Shown here piece by piece: positions 47,103 to 56,173 of a DNA stretch of 64,000 nucleotides. The DNA comes from Sulfuriferula sp. AH1 (GTDB lineage Bacteria > Pseudomonadota > Gammaproteobacteria > Burkholderiales > Sulfuriferulaceae). The stretch lies in assembly GCF_002162035.1 (NCBI RefSeq), contig NZ_CP021138.1:2480001-2544000 (forward strand), written 5' to 3'. A program made the position numbers and the translations under genes. The notes under the pieces are model-generated. The model was not told the origin of the DNA. It did not search any database and saw only the letters and a list, made by a program, of their open reading frames with translations. How positions within the stretch are numbered: the stretch's first letter is position 1; every line of letters begins with the position of its first letter.

Positions 47103-47534
47103 ATGCAAACATTACGCAGCTTTCGCGACCGCTTCCGCAGCATTCTGCTCTATGAACTCATCGGCCTCATTCTGGTTTCCCCGCTGGCAAGCCGGATTAC
47201 CGGCCACGGCCTGGGCAAAACCGGCGTGTTGGTACTGGTCATTTCATTGATCGCGATGGGCTGGAACGGCTTGTTCAATCACGGCTTCGACCGCATCGAG
47301 CTGGCCTGCGGCGGGCATTTATCCACGCGCAACTGGCTGATTCGCGTAGTGCATGCGCTGTTGTTCGAGCTGGGTCTGGTGATTGCGACCGTGCCGCTGA
47401 TCGCCTGGTGGCTGAAGATGGGATTGTGGGATGCGGTGTTGCTGGACGCCGGATTTATCGTGTTCTATCTGCTCTACACCCTGATATTTAACCGGGTATA
47501 CGATCACTTCTACCCGCTGCACGCTGCCCGCTAG
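47103..47534 (+). CDS. PACE-family multidrug/biocide efflux protein
   Basis: 143 residues with four membrane helices arranged as two bacterial transmembrane pair domains. The first has SILLYELIGLILVSPLASRI and WNGLFNHGFDRIEL; the second has RVVHALLFELGLVIATVPLI and YLLYTLIFNRVYDHFYP. The conserved glutamate in the first helix (E17 in YELIG) matches the residue required in AceI. Members export chlorhexidine and diamines by proton exchange. It is convergent with nasT. Confidence 0.88.
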   Translation: MQTLRSFRDRFRSILLYELIGLILVSPLASRITGHGLGKTGVLVLVISLIAMGWNGLFNHGFDRIELACGGHLSTRNWLIRVVHALLFELGLVIATVPLIAWWLKMGLWDAVLLDAGFIVFYLLYTLIFNRVYDHFYPLHAAR

Positions 47535-47547
47535 CAGAAACGGGCAA

Positions 47548-48123
47548 TCAGCCCGCCGGCGGCAGCGCCTGCAATATGCTTTCCGCGATTTCGACCAGGC
47601 GCCGGTTCTCCGCCATCGCAGTGCGGCGCATGGCATGATAAGCCGCTTCTTCGCTCAACGCTTGATCTGCCATCAGCCGCTGCTTGGCCTCATTGATGAT
47701 CTCGCGCTCCTGCTGGGTGCGGTTGGCCTTGTTGGCCGCATCCATCAGCGCCTGATGTTCTTCAAAACGGATACGCGCCACTTCAAGGATAGGCTGGATA
47801 CGTTCAGCGTCCAGCCCGTCGACGATATAGGCCGACACGCCCGCTTTTAATGCGGCACGTATCGATTCGCTGTTTTTATCATCGGTAAACATCACCACCG
47901 GACGCGGGCAATCGCGCGTGGCGATGCACAGATGTTCCAGGGTATCGCGGTCGGGCGAATCCGCACCAATAATAATCACATCGGGTGCGCAGCGTGCTAT
48001 CGCTTCAGGCAATTTGAACGCGGACGTGACCAGCTCTGCCACTTTGTAATGCTGGCTACGAAACGCTTGTTCCAGCTGCTGCGCGCGCACAGCATCATCA
48101 TCAACAATCATTACAGTCAGCAT
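47548..48123 (-). CDS. nasT: NasT-like ANTAR response regulator
   Basis: 191 residues. The receiver domain has MIVDDDAVRAQQLE and the likely phosphorylation region IIIGADSPD. The C-terminal ANTAR RNA-binding domain reads EREIINEAKQRLMADQALSE then EAAYHAMRRTAMAENRRLVE. NasT proteins bind paired hairpins in the leaders of nitrate assimilation genes and prevent termination. No nasS sensor gene is found beside it, which is unusual. It is the last gene of the nitrate cluster, 65 bases after the phosphatase-kinase gene. No clear two-hairpin leader was found upstream of nasA, nirB or nrtA. Confidence 0.88.
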   Translation of the reverse strand: MLTVMIVDDDAVRAQQLEQAFRSQHYKVAELVTSAFKLPEAIARCAPDVIIIGADSPDRDTLEHLCIATRDCPRPVVMFTDDKNSESIRAALKAGVSAYIVDGLDAERIQPILEVARIRFEEHQALMDAANKANRTQQEREIINEAKQRLMADQALSEEAAYHAMRRTAMAENRRLVEIAESILQALPPAG

Positions 48124-48188
48124 GATAAGACTCTCTTATGAAACCGGTTGATTAAAATACAAGCAAAAAATATGCTAATGCGGCGACA

Positions 48189-49876
48189 TCAGGTCGCTAC
48201 CAGCAAATAAATCAGCATCAGATTCAATGCGATCGAAAGCAGTGCCAGCATCTGCCAGACACGCAGCGGATCGCGCTCCAGCAAGGGCGTACGCCGCGGC
48301 GCATCGAGCGGCCGACGCTCGCCTTGCTCCAGCGCCAGCAGCATTTCCTCGGCAGTCTCGAAACGCATGCGAGATTCGCGTGCCACCGCCTTCAGCAACA
48401 GGTTTTCCAGCCAGTGCGGAATCTCCGGACGATAACGAGTGGGCGGCACAGGGTCGCCGAACCGCGGATGCTGGAACGGCTCGACTTCACCGTAAGGATA
48501 CTTGCGCGTCAATAAATAATACAGCGCGACACCTGCAGCATACAGTTCGCTTTGCACGCTGGCTGCGTCGCCAGCAATCAGCTCGGGTGCCATGAAACTC
48601 GGCGTCCCCGCACCGTCGTTCAGGTCATGCAGGCCTCCGCTGGCGGCGACACCGAAATCGAGGATACGCAATTTATCGTCCGCACCCAGATGGATATTGC
48701 CGGGCTTGATGTCCCGATGCAGGATATTCAGGCGCTGCAATGCAGCCAGCCCTTTCACCAGCCGTATTCCGATCTGCACCGCTTCGGCCACGGTAAAATG
48801 ACGTCCGTTGTCCAGATACTGCTGCAGCGTCGCCCCCTCATGCCAGCTCATCACATAATACAGCGCGGAGCGTTCCTCCATCGCCAGCGGCAGTATTTGC
48901 GGGAAATAATGCGCGATGACTTTCTTCGCCAGCCATTCTTCCTGTACCAGCGCATCCGCTGCTGCCGCATCGTCCGCAGCATGCGGCGGCAGGGTCTTGA
49001 GCACCCATAACCGGCCATCGCTCAAATGCCGCACCTGATACAGCAGCGACATGCGCGACTCATGCAACAGCGTCATCACTTCAAAACCGTCCAGCCGGGT
49101 ACCCGGCTTCAATCGCGGCGGCACCGGCAGGTGACGCCGGGCGCTGAGCTGATCGCGCAGATTCTGCTCAGCTATCGCTTCCACCCGCACCACTATCGCG
49201 CTGGCATTATCCTGCCCGCCCTGGCGGTAGGCCAGGCGCACCAGCTCCTCGGCAGCCAGCTGCGGGCTACGATACAGGTCCAGCGCCTTGCGCATGCCCA
49301 GTTCGCCGACAGGCTCCCACACACCATCCGACACCAGCAGGAACACATCGCCCGGCTGCAAATCGCCTTCACCGAAATCGACGCTCAGATACTCATCCAG
49401 CCCGACAGCCCGCTTTAACACGTGGCGCATGTCGGGACGCTCCCAGACGTGATCGGCAGTCAGCTGCACCCATTCCGCGCCGCGCAGGCGGTAGATCCGG
49501 CTATCGCCGACATGCGCCAGGTAATAGCGGCAGCCGCGCATGACCAGCGCCGACAGGGTACACGACATCCCGGCCAGATCGCGCCGCGTAGTCGCCTGCG
49601 CGATCAGCCAGCGATTAATGGCAACGAGCACTTTATCCAGCGCATACGGCACTTCCCAGGTATCCGGCGTGGCATAATAATCCGCCAGCAAACCGCGCAC
49701 GGTATATTCCGCCGCCTCGCGCCCGCCGGCGCCCCCGATACGCCGTCGGCCAGTGCAATCAGCGCGCCCTTTTCCGTCAGCTGGGCGCACTCCGGCGTCA
49801 TGAAACCGCAAAAATCCTCATTGCGCTCGCGTGGCCCGGTAGCGGATACATGACCGACAGTCAGTTGTAATGGCAT
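48189..49876 (-). CDS. PP2C-type phosphatase fused to Ser/Thr kinase, frameshifted
   Basis: About 562 residues once one base is restored in a C run (plus strand 49732-49736). The N-terminal phosphatase has GPRERNEDFCGF and ALADGVSG in the first frame, then AGGREAAEYTVRGLLADYYA, HVGDSRIYRLRG and LVSDGVWEPVGE in the second. From about residue 260 a Hanks-type kinase follows: WVLKTLPPHA, ILHRDIKPGNIHLG, ILDFGVAASGG and GTPSFMAPELI. It ends in one membrane helix (LLSIALNLMLIYLLVAT). Such phosphatase-kinase fusions occur beside nitrate transporters in proteobacteria; a role in tuning nitrate uptake is inferred. It lies 21 bases after narK. Confidence 0.87.
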
Positions 49877-49897
49877 CGTCCTGGTCGCCGCAGCCGA

Positions 49898-51109
49898 TCA
49901 GATCCGTGCGCCGGCAACGCCCGGAGCGCCCCATGTGGTGCGCCAGCGCGATTTTACTTTGGTCAGGCCTACCAGCGCGACCACCGCCAGACCGGCGAAT
50001 ATCTCGAAGCCGATCTGGTAGCTGCCGGTCAGTTTGTGCGAATACCCCAGGCTGGAAGCCAGATAGAATCCGCCCACGCCACCCGCCATCCCCACCAGCC
50101 CGGTCATCACCCCGATTTCGCGGCGGAAGCGTTGCGGCACCAGCTGGAATACAGCGCCGTTGCCCATACCCAACGCCAGCATCGCCGGAACGATCACCGT
50201 CATCGCCAGCATCGGCGTCGCCATGCCCACGCTCACCAGCAGCAGAAACGCCGCCGCCAGCGCATACATCACCGACAGGGTACGAATACCGCCCAGACGG
50301 TCAGCCAGCATGCCGCCCAGCGGACGCACCAGCGAGCCGGCGAACACGCAGGCCGCAGTGAAATAGCCGGCAGTGATGGCCGGCAAGCCATACTGCGTAT
50401 TGAAATAAATGGTCAGGCTCGACGCCATGCCGACAAAACCGCCGAAGGTCACGCTATAGAAAAACATGAACCACCAGGCGTCCTTGTCTTTCAGCACATG
50501 CAGGTATTCGGTCATGGATTTGGCCGGCGGGCATTCCGGACTGTCCTTGGCAAATACCAGATACACCGCCAGCGCAATCCCCAGCGGGATCATCGCGAGG
50601 CCGAACACGCTGTTCCAGCCGAATGCCACCGCCAGGCCGGGCGCGAACAGGGCCGCCAGTGCGGTCCCCGAATTGCCGGCACCGGCGATGCCCAGCGCCG
50701 TACCCTGATGCTGCGGCGGATACCAGCGCGAAGCCAGCGGCAGCGCCACCGCGAACGCTGCACCGGCAAAGCCCAGCAGCATGCCCAGCACCAATACCTG
50801 CTGAAAGCTGTGGATGCCTGCCAGCCAGGCCCATGCCAGCGCGCACAGCACGACCAGCTGCCCGATCAGGCCGGCTTTCTTGGGTTTGAGGTGATCGACC
50901 AGCACGCCCATCACGATACGCAGCAATGCACCTGCCAGTACCGGTGTGGCCACCATCAAGCCTTTTTGTCCCGCGTCCAGCCCCAGATCACTGGCGATCT
51001 GCACCCCCAGCGGGCCGAGCATGACCCAGACCATGAAGGACAGGTCGAAATACAGAAATGCAGCAATCAGCGTAGGCGTATGCCCCGCTTTCCAAAATGA
51101 TTTATCCAT
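49898..51109 (-). CDS. narK: NarK-type MFS nitrate/nitrite transporter
   Basis: 403 residues with about twelve helices. Nitrate signature motifs are present: GNSGTALAALFAPGLAVAFG in the first half and GMGNGAVFQLVPQRF with GMAGGVGGFYLASSLG in the second. The N-terminal FDLSFMVWVMLGPLGV is typical of NarK1/NasA-type nitrate:proton symporters. Together with nrtABD it gives the cell two nitrate uptake systems. It is placed after cbiX and before the phosphatase-kinase gene. Confidence 0.93.
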   Translation of the reverse strand: MDKSFWKAGHTPTLIAAFLYFDLSFMVWVMLGPLGVQIASDLGLDAGQKGLMVATPVLAGALLRIVMGVLVDHLKPKKAGLIGQLVVLCALAWAWLAGIHSFQQVLVLGMLLGFAGAAFAVALPLASRWYPPQHQGTALGIAGAGNSGTALAALFAPGLAVAFGWNSVFGLAMIPLGIALAVYLVFAKDSPECPPAKSMTEYLHVLKDKDAWWFMFFYSVTFGGFVGMASSLTIYFNTQYGLPAITAGYFTAACVFAGSLVRPLGGMLADRLGGIRTLSVMYALAAAFLLLVSVGMATPMLAMTVIVPAMLALGMGNGAVFQLVPQRFRREIGVMTGLVGMAGGVGGFYLASSLGYSHKLTGSYQIGFEIFAGLAVVALVGLTKVKSRWRTTWGAPGVAGARI

Positions 51110-51166
51110 GACGTTATCTTCCTGCGGTAATCAATAAAATTGTTTCAAATATGCCGTCACCCGCCG

Positions 51167-51544
51167 TCAATCCGGGGTGTACGGCATGACTTGTTTGATC
51201 CAGCCGGCAATCGCATGCAGCAAGGCATCGCTTTCGCCCAGTGCAGGCAGCACGGTCAGGCTGACCAGGGGATAACGCTGGCGCAGTTCGTCCAGCAAAA
51301 TCGGGAAATCCTCGCGCAAATGCGCCCCCGGGCCCAGAAACAGCGGCACGATGCTGATGTCGGCGATGCCTTGCGCTACCAGCGCCGCCACTGCGTCAGG
51401 CAAGCCTGGACTCATCAGTTCCAGATAGGCCAGCATGACACGGCTCTGCGGCTGCTGCGCCGCCACAATCTGCTGCAGACGCTGGAACGGTTCTGCCCAG
51501 CGCGGATCGCGTGCGCCATGCGCAAACAGGATCACGGCGTTCAT
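51167..51544 (-). CDS. cbiX: CbiX-type sirohydrochlorin chelatase
   Basis: 125 residues from MNAVILFAHGARDPRWAEPF, overlapping the stop of the PDC-domain gene by four bases (ATGA). The catalytic histidine is in LFAHGARD; a second site lies in IVPLFLGPGAHLREDFP, where GAH replaces the common GGH. Small CbiX proteins act as homodimers and insert Co or Fe into sirohydrochlorin. Beside cobA and nirB it most likely makes siroheme for nitrite reductase. Dehydrogenation of precorrin-2 must be done elsewhere. Confidence 0.85.
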   Translation of the reverse strand: MNAVILFAHGARDPRWAEPFQRLQQIVAAQQPQSRVMLAYLELMSPGLPDAVAALVAQGIADISIVPLFLGPGAHLREDFPILLDELRQRYPLVSLTVLPALGESDALLHAIAGWIKQVMPYTPD

Positions 51545-52491
51545 CGCTTCATCCCCGCCGACAGCAGCGCTTCGGCACGCGCACCGAGGTACACGTACAG
51601 GCCCAATCCGACCAACAGGCCCACCGCTGCAAACATCATCCATACCGCTTCCACCATTTCATGGGTGACGCCCAGCGCCGATTTGAACATCAGCAGCAAG
51701 GCCTCGATCGACACCGCGATCAGGATCGCGGCGATAAACCGGGTAATGGTGCGGCGCGTCGAGCTGTGCCGGAAGATGTCCTTGTGCATCAGCACCTCTT
51801 CTTCGAGTATGGTCTTGCCCAGGTCGAAAATGGCCAGGGCCAGCGTCAGGAAGATGATCACCCCGAACGGCTTCAGGTGCAGCTCTGCGGTGTTGTCGCC
51901 GACGTCGCGCAATGCGACGAGTTCGCCGAAAGCCGCATACAGCAATACCCCGGTGACCGCGGCCAGACCCAGTACGATGATGCTGTATATCGCCCTGAAT
52001 ACCGGCAGGAACCGCCGCCGCGCATGATCCCCCATCATGAATTCGATGGCGCCGGTCAAGTCGATATCGAGCACGATGTAGCGCTGCTCGCCCGTTTCCG
52101 GATCGGTCAGCGGCAACACGGCGGATACACACAGCATATTGCTGGCGCTGGACAGATACGGCTCGGTAATGCTGACCCCCGCATGCGCTTTGGCCAGCAC
52201 AAAATACGGCCGTATGCTGCGGTCGCGCCCGACGCCGCTATCGCTGCTCTGCGCCGCGTGCCCCGCCGCGATGTTGTGGGTGATCTGCCTGCCGTCCGCA
52301 TCGAGCACGTACAGCAGCTCGACGAACGGATAATGCGTTACCACGCAATTCATCGCTTTGTGCCTGGCATCGCCCGCCGCCAGCAACTGGGTATCGCCCA
52401 TGCCTGTCAGTATCGACGACAGCAATTCGCCCAACGCATCGCGGTATTGGTGATAGCGTTCGACAACCGCCAGATAGCTCATGCTGCTCAT
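51541..52491 (-). CDS. PDC/Cache sensor-domain membrane protein
   Basis: 316 residues. An extracytoplasmic-type Cache domain (about 15-150) includes VVERYHQYRDALGELLSSIL, VVTHYPFVELLYVLDADGRQ, RDRSIRPYFVLAKAHAGVSI and SNMLCVSAVLPLTD. Four membrane helices follow (about 165-310), with a conserved loop TILEEEVLMHKDIFRHSSTR. No kinase, cyclase or methyl-accepting domain is attached, so how it signals is unclear. It sits between nirD and cbiX with tight spacing, so it belongs to the nitrite reduction operon and might sense nitrate, nitrite or a small acid. Confidence 0.8.
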   Translation of the reverse strand: MSSMSYLAVVERYHQYRDALGELLSSILTGMGDTQLLAAGDARHKAMNCVVTHYPFVELLYVLDADGRQITHNIAAGHAAQSSDSGVGRDRSIRPYFVLAKAHAGVSITEPYLSSASNMLCVSAVLPLTDPETGEQRYIVLDIDLTGAIEFMMGDHARRRFLPVFRAIYSIIVLGLAAVTGVLLYAAFGELVALRDVGDNTAELHLKPFGVIIFLTLALAIFDLGKTILEEEVLMHKDIFRHSSTRRTITRFIAAILIAVSIEALLLMFKSALGVTHEMVEAVWMMFAAVGLLVGLGLYVYLGARAEALLSAGMKR

Positions 52492-52501
52492 GGCTTCCCC
52501 T

Positions 52502-52831
52502 TCAGCAGGCCGGTTTGGCGGTCAGACCCAGCCATACCGTGCCGGCATCATCGATCCGGGTTTGCAGACAGGGCGTATGCCCTTCGTCCGGCGCATCGGC
52601 GTTGCCGGTTTCCAGCCCGATCTTCCAGCCATGCAGCGGACAGGTTACGGTCTTGCCGGCGACGATGCCCTGCGACAGCGGCCCGCCTTTGTGCGGGCAC
52701 TTGTCGTGCAGCGCGAACACTTCGTCGCCATCAGTGCGGAATATGGCGATATCCCCTTGCCCGGTTTGCACTACCCGCGATCCCAGATTGGGAATATCCG
52801 TCAAGCTGCAGATTTTGGTCCATTCAGTCAT
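52502..52831 (-). CDS. nirD: Nitrite reductase small subunit NirD
   Basis: 109 residues from MTEWTKICSLTDIPNLGSRV, preceded by GAGGATAAAA. It has a Rieske-type fold with the two ligand boxes CPHKGGPLSQG (CxH) and CPLHGWKIGLETG (CxxH), so unlike E. coli NirD it probably binds a [2Fe-2S] cluster. It partners NirB in reducing nitrite to ammonium with NAD(P)H in the cytoplasm. It follows nirB by 30 bases. Confidence 0.93.
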   Translation of the reverse strand: MTEWTKICSLTDIPNLGSRVVQTGQGDIAIFRTDGDEVFALHDKCPHKGGPLSQGIVAGKTVTCPLHGWKIGLETGNADAPDEGHTPCLQTRIDDAGTVWLGLTAKPAC

Positions 52832-52861
52832 TTTTATCCTCGTACTTTCTATCATCCCGAA

Positions 52862-55291
52862 TCAGGCAGTCAGCATTTCAAATTCGTGTTTACCTACACC
52901 ACCCTGCGTGCGCTCCAGCCAGGGGTCTTTTTCATTCTGCACCGCGAACATCATGCGTTCATGCAGCGCCTTGCGTCCGGCCTCGTCTTCCAGCACGCGC
53001 TGCTTGATGTAGTCCATGCCGACCCGCGCCAGATAATGCACGGTGCGCTCCAGATAGAAACCTTCTTCGCGGTACAGCTGCAGGAACGCCGCGGTATATT
53101 CCATCACTTCTTCGGCGGTTTTCACCTTGATGAAGAAATGCGCGACTTCGGTCTTGATGCCGCCGTTGCCGGCGATGTAGATTTCCCAGCCGGAATCGAC
53201 ACCGATGATGCCGACGTCCTTGATCGCCACTTCGGCACAGTTACGCGGGCAGCCGGATACCGCGAGCTTGACCTTGTGCGGTGCCCACATTTTCCATAAG
53301 GCCTTTTCCAGATCGACACCCAGTCTGGTCGAATCCTGCGTGCCGAAGCGGCACCATTCGCTGCCCACGCAGGTCTTCACGGTGCGCAGCGCCTTGCCGT
53401 AAGCCAGCCCCGACGGCATGCCCAGATCGGCCCATACGCCCGGCAGGTCGGCTTTTTTCACGCCGAGCAGGTCGATGCGCTGGCCGCCGGTCACTTTCAC
53501 CGTGGGGATGGCGTATTTGTCGGCCACATCGGCAATGCGCCGCAGATCATCGGGTGTGGTCTGGCCGCCGAACATGCGCGGAATCACCGAATAGGTGCCG
53601 TCCTTCTGGATATTGGCGTGGGCGCGCTCATTGATAAAACGCGACTGCGGGTCGTCCATGGCCTCGCCCGGCCACGACGAGATCAGGTAGTAGTTCAGCG
53701 CCGGGCGGCAGCTGGCGCAACCGTTGGGCGTGCGCCACGCCATGAACGCCATCACATCGGGGATGCTGAGCAGTTTCTGTTCGCGGATTGCGGCGCGTAC
53801 TTCGGCGTGGGTATGGTCGGTGCAACCGCACATGGCTTTGGTTTTCGGCGCATCGGAATAGTCGCCGCCGAGCACGGTCGCCAGCAACTGCTCGACCAGG
53901 CCAGTGCAGGAACCGCACGACGACGAGGCCTTGGTATGCTTGCGCACGTCTTCCAGCGTGAACAGGCCTTTTTCCTTGATCGCCTTGACGACGGTGCCCT
54001 TGCACACGCCGTTGCAGCCGCACACTTCCATGTCGTCGCTCATCGCGGCGGCACGATTCTGCCCCTGATGCCCAAGGTCGCCGACGTGACTTTGTCCGAA
54101 CATCAGGTGATCGCGGATATCGGAGATATTGCGCCCCTCGCGCAGCAGCTGGAAATACCAGGCGCCGTCCACGGTATCGCCATACATCACCGCACCGGCA
54201 ATCTTGTTGTCCTGGATCACGATCTTCTTGTAGACGCCGCCGACCGGGTCGGACAGCAATATCTCTTCGCAGTCTTCGCCGCCGCTGAAATTGCCTGCCG
54301 AAAACAGATCGATGCCGGTCACTTTGAGTTTGGTCGACGTCACCGAGCCGACGTAACGGGCGATACCGAATTCGGCCAGATGATTGGCCGCCACCTTGGC
54401 CATGTCGAACAGCGGCGCAACCAGTCCGTACGCGATGCCGCGATGATTCACGCATTCGCCCACGGCATAGATGCGCGGGTCGAACGTCTGCATGGTGTCG
54501 CTGACGACGATACCGCGATTGCAGTGGATGCCTGCCTGCTCCGCCAGCGCGATATTGGGGCGGATACCCACCGCCATCACCACCAGGTCCGCCGGGATCA
54601 CGTCGCCGTCCTGGAATCTGACTGCGCATACCCGCCCGGATTCGCCCTGCACCAGTTCGGCAGTGTCTTTTTCCAGCAGGAAGGTCAGCCCTTTGTCTTC
54701 CAGGCTCTTTTGCAGCAGTTTGGCGGAAACCCTGTCCAGCTGACGTTCCATCAGCCATTCGTTCTTGTGCACGACGGTAACGTCCATGCCGCGTAATTTC
54801 AGCCCATTGGCGGCCTCCAGTCCGAGCAGGCCGCCGCCGATGACGACGGCATGCTTGTGTATTTTGGCGGCGGCGATCATCGCGTCGGTATCGGCGATAT
54901 CGCGATAACCGATCACGCCCGGCAGGTCCTTGCCCGGGATCAGCAGGATGAACGGGTTGGAGCCGGTAGCCAGGATCAGCCTGTCGTATTCGGCCGTGGT
55001 GCCGTCTTCGGCAGTCACGATGCGTTTGGTGCGATCGATGCCGGTCACTTTCCTGTTGAGGTGCAGGGTGATGCCGTTGTCGGCATACCAGTCGACATCG
55101 TTGAGCATGATGTCCTGGATGGTCTGCTCGCCTGCCAGCACCGGCGATAGCAAAATGCGATTGTAGTTGGCGTGCGGTTCTGCGCCGAACACGGTGATGT
55201 CGTAACGCTCAGGGGCGAGCTTGAGCAGCTCCTCCAGCGTACGCACCCCGGCCATTCCGTTGCCGACCATGACTAATTTCAGTTTGTTCAT
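52862..55291 (-). CDS. nirB: Nitrite reductase large subunit NirB
   Basis: 809 residues. FAD/NAD(P)H part at the N-terminus: VMVGNGMAGVRTLEELL, LATGSNPFILLIPG, VIGGGLLGLEAANGLK. The middle holds BFD-like Fe-S domains with CGCNGVCKG, SSSCGSCTG and CGCTDHTHAE. The C-terminal siroheme/[4Fe-4S] domain has TCVGSEWCRFGTQDS and SGCPRNCAEVAIKDVG, giving the four cysteine ligands. It reduces nitrite to ammonium by six electrons. The 117-base gap upstream (55292-55408) may hold a promoter; the match TGGCA-N9-GCA there is too weak to call sigma-54. Confidence 0.96.
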   Translation of the reverse strand: MNKLKLVMVGNGMAGVRTLEELLKLAPERYDITVFGAEPHANYNRILLSPVLAGEQTIQDIMLNDVDWYADNGITLHLNRKVTGIDRTKRIVTAEDGTTAEYDRLILATGSNPFILLIPGKDLPGVIGYRDIADTDAMIAAAKIHKHAVVIGGGLLGLEAANGLKLRGMDVTVVHKNEWLMERQLDRVSAKLLQKSLEDKGLTFLLEKDTAELVQGESGRVCAVRFQDGDVIPADLVVMAVGIRPNIALAEQAGIHCNRGIVVSDTMQTFDPRIYAVGECVNHRGIAYGLVAPLFDMAKVAANHLAEFGIARYVGSVTSTKLKVTGIDLFSAGNFSGGEDCEEILLSDPVGGVYKKIVIQDNKIAGAVMYGDTVDGAWYFQLLREGRNISDIRDHLMFGQSHVGDLGHQGQNRAAAMSDDMEVCGCNGVCKGTVVKAIKEKGLFTLEDVRKHTKASSSCGSCTGLVEQLLATVLGGDYSDAPKTKAMCGCTDHTHAEVRAAIREQKLLSIPDVMAFMAWRTPNGCASCRPALNYYLISSWPGEAMDDPQSRFINERAHANIQKDGTYSVIPRMFGGQTTPDDLRRIADVADKYAIPTVKVTGGQRIDLLGVKKADLPGVWADLGMPSGLAYGKALRTVKTCVGSEWCRFGTQDSTRLGVDLEKALWKMWAPHKVKLAVSGCPRNCAEVAIKDVGIIGVDSGWEIYIAGNGGIKTEVAHFFIKVKTAEEVMEYTAAFLQLYREEGFYLERTVHYLARVGMDYIKQRVLEDEAGRKALHERMMFAVQNEKDPWLERTQGGVGKHEFEMLTA

Positions 55292-55408
55292 TGCGTATAC
55301 TCCTAGTGTTTGCGGTTAAATAATGTTGAAACCACAGTACAAAGGGAGCCGCGCCGTTGCAGCCTGCTTGTGCTGATGAAAAAATTTGCTGCCTGTTTGC
55401 CATCTGTT

Positions 55409-56161
55409 CTACGCCGCCTTCGCGACCGATTCCGTGTATGCCGCGATCTGCGCGAGATCGGCGACTGCGCCGATCACCACGATCGCCGGACTGCCGATTG
55501 CCGACGCCAGCATCGCCGCATGCAGCGTCGCCAGAGTTGCCTTGACCTGGCGCTGCTGTGCCAGCGTGCCGCTTTGCACTGCCAGCGCTGTCGTGTCTGC
55601 CGCCAGACCGCCTGCGATTAAACGGGTGACGATATCCGGCAGGTTCTTCACCCCCATATAAATGACCAGCGTAGTGCGCGTCGCCGCCAATGCCGCCCAG
55701 TTCACTTCGTTGCCTTCGCGGCTGTGGCCGGTAATGAATGTCACCCCCGGCGCCCAGTCGCGGTGCGTGACCGGCACACCCAGCGTCGCCGGTGCGGCGA
55801 TGCCGGAGGTGATGCCGCTGATGACTTCGACGCCGATACCGGCTGCGCGCAGCGCCTCGATCTCTTCGCCGCCCCGCCCGAACATGAGCGGATCGCCGCC
55901 CTTGAGCCGCGCCACGGTCATGCCGGCCTGCGCCTCCTGGATCATCTGGCGCTGGATAAATGCTTGCGGTGTCGATTGACAGCCGCCGCGCTTGCCAACC
56001 GGGATAATGCGTGCATCCGCCCGTACATGTACGAGCAGCTGCGGATTGACCAGATCGTCGATCAGCACCACGTCGGCGCTCTGCAGGATGCGCACCGCCT
56101 TCAGGGTAATCAGCTCGGGATCGCCCGGGCCTGCGCCGATCAAATAGACTTTACCGTTCAT
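55409..56161 (-). CDS. cobA: Uroporphyrinogen-III C-methyltransferase CobA
   Basis: 250 residues from MNGKVYLIGAGPGDPELITL, the second of two nearby ATGs and the better spaced from AAGGAG. Family motifs: VGKRGGCQSTPQAFIQ, ARLKGGDPLMFGRGGEE, GITSGIAAPATLGVPVTHRD, TGHSREG and LVIYMGVKNLP. It methylates uroporphyrinogen III twice to precorrin-2, the entry to siroheme. Only the CobA part is present, with no CysG dehydrogenase/chelatase half. It is located between ybiB and nirB, so it serves NirB. Confidence 0.95.
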   Translation of the reverse strand: MNGKVYLIGAGPGDPELITLKAVRILQSADVVLIDDLVNPQLLVHVRADARIIPVGKRGGCQSTPQAFIQRQMIQEAQAGMTVARLKGGDPLMFGRGGEEIEALRAAGIGVEVISGITSGIAAPATLGVPVTHRDWAPGVTFITGHSREGNEVNWAALAATRTTLVIYMGVKNLPDIVTRLIAGGLAADTTALAVQSGTLAQQRQVKATLATLHAAMLASAIGSPAIVVIGAVADLAQIAAYTESVAKAA

Positions 56162-56173
56162 CGTCATCTCCTT

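Noticed and set aside
55292-55408. Sigma-54 promoter or NasT-type leader before nirB
   Set aside because: Only TGGCAAACAGGCAGCA fits the spacing, with a poor -12 box, and no pair of hairpins was found.
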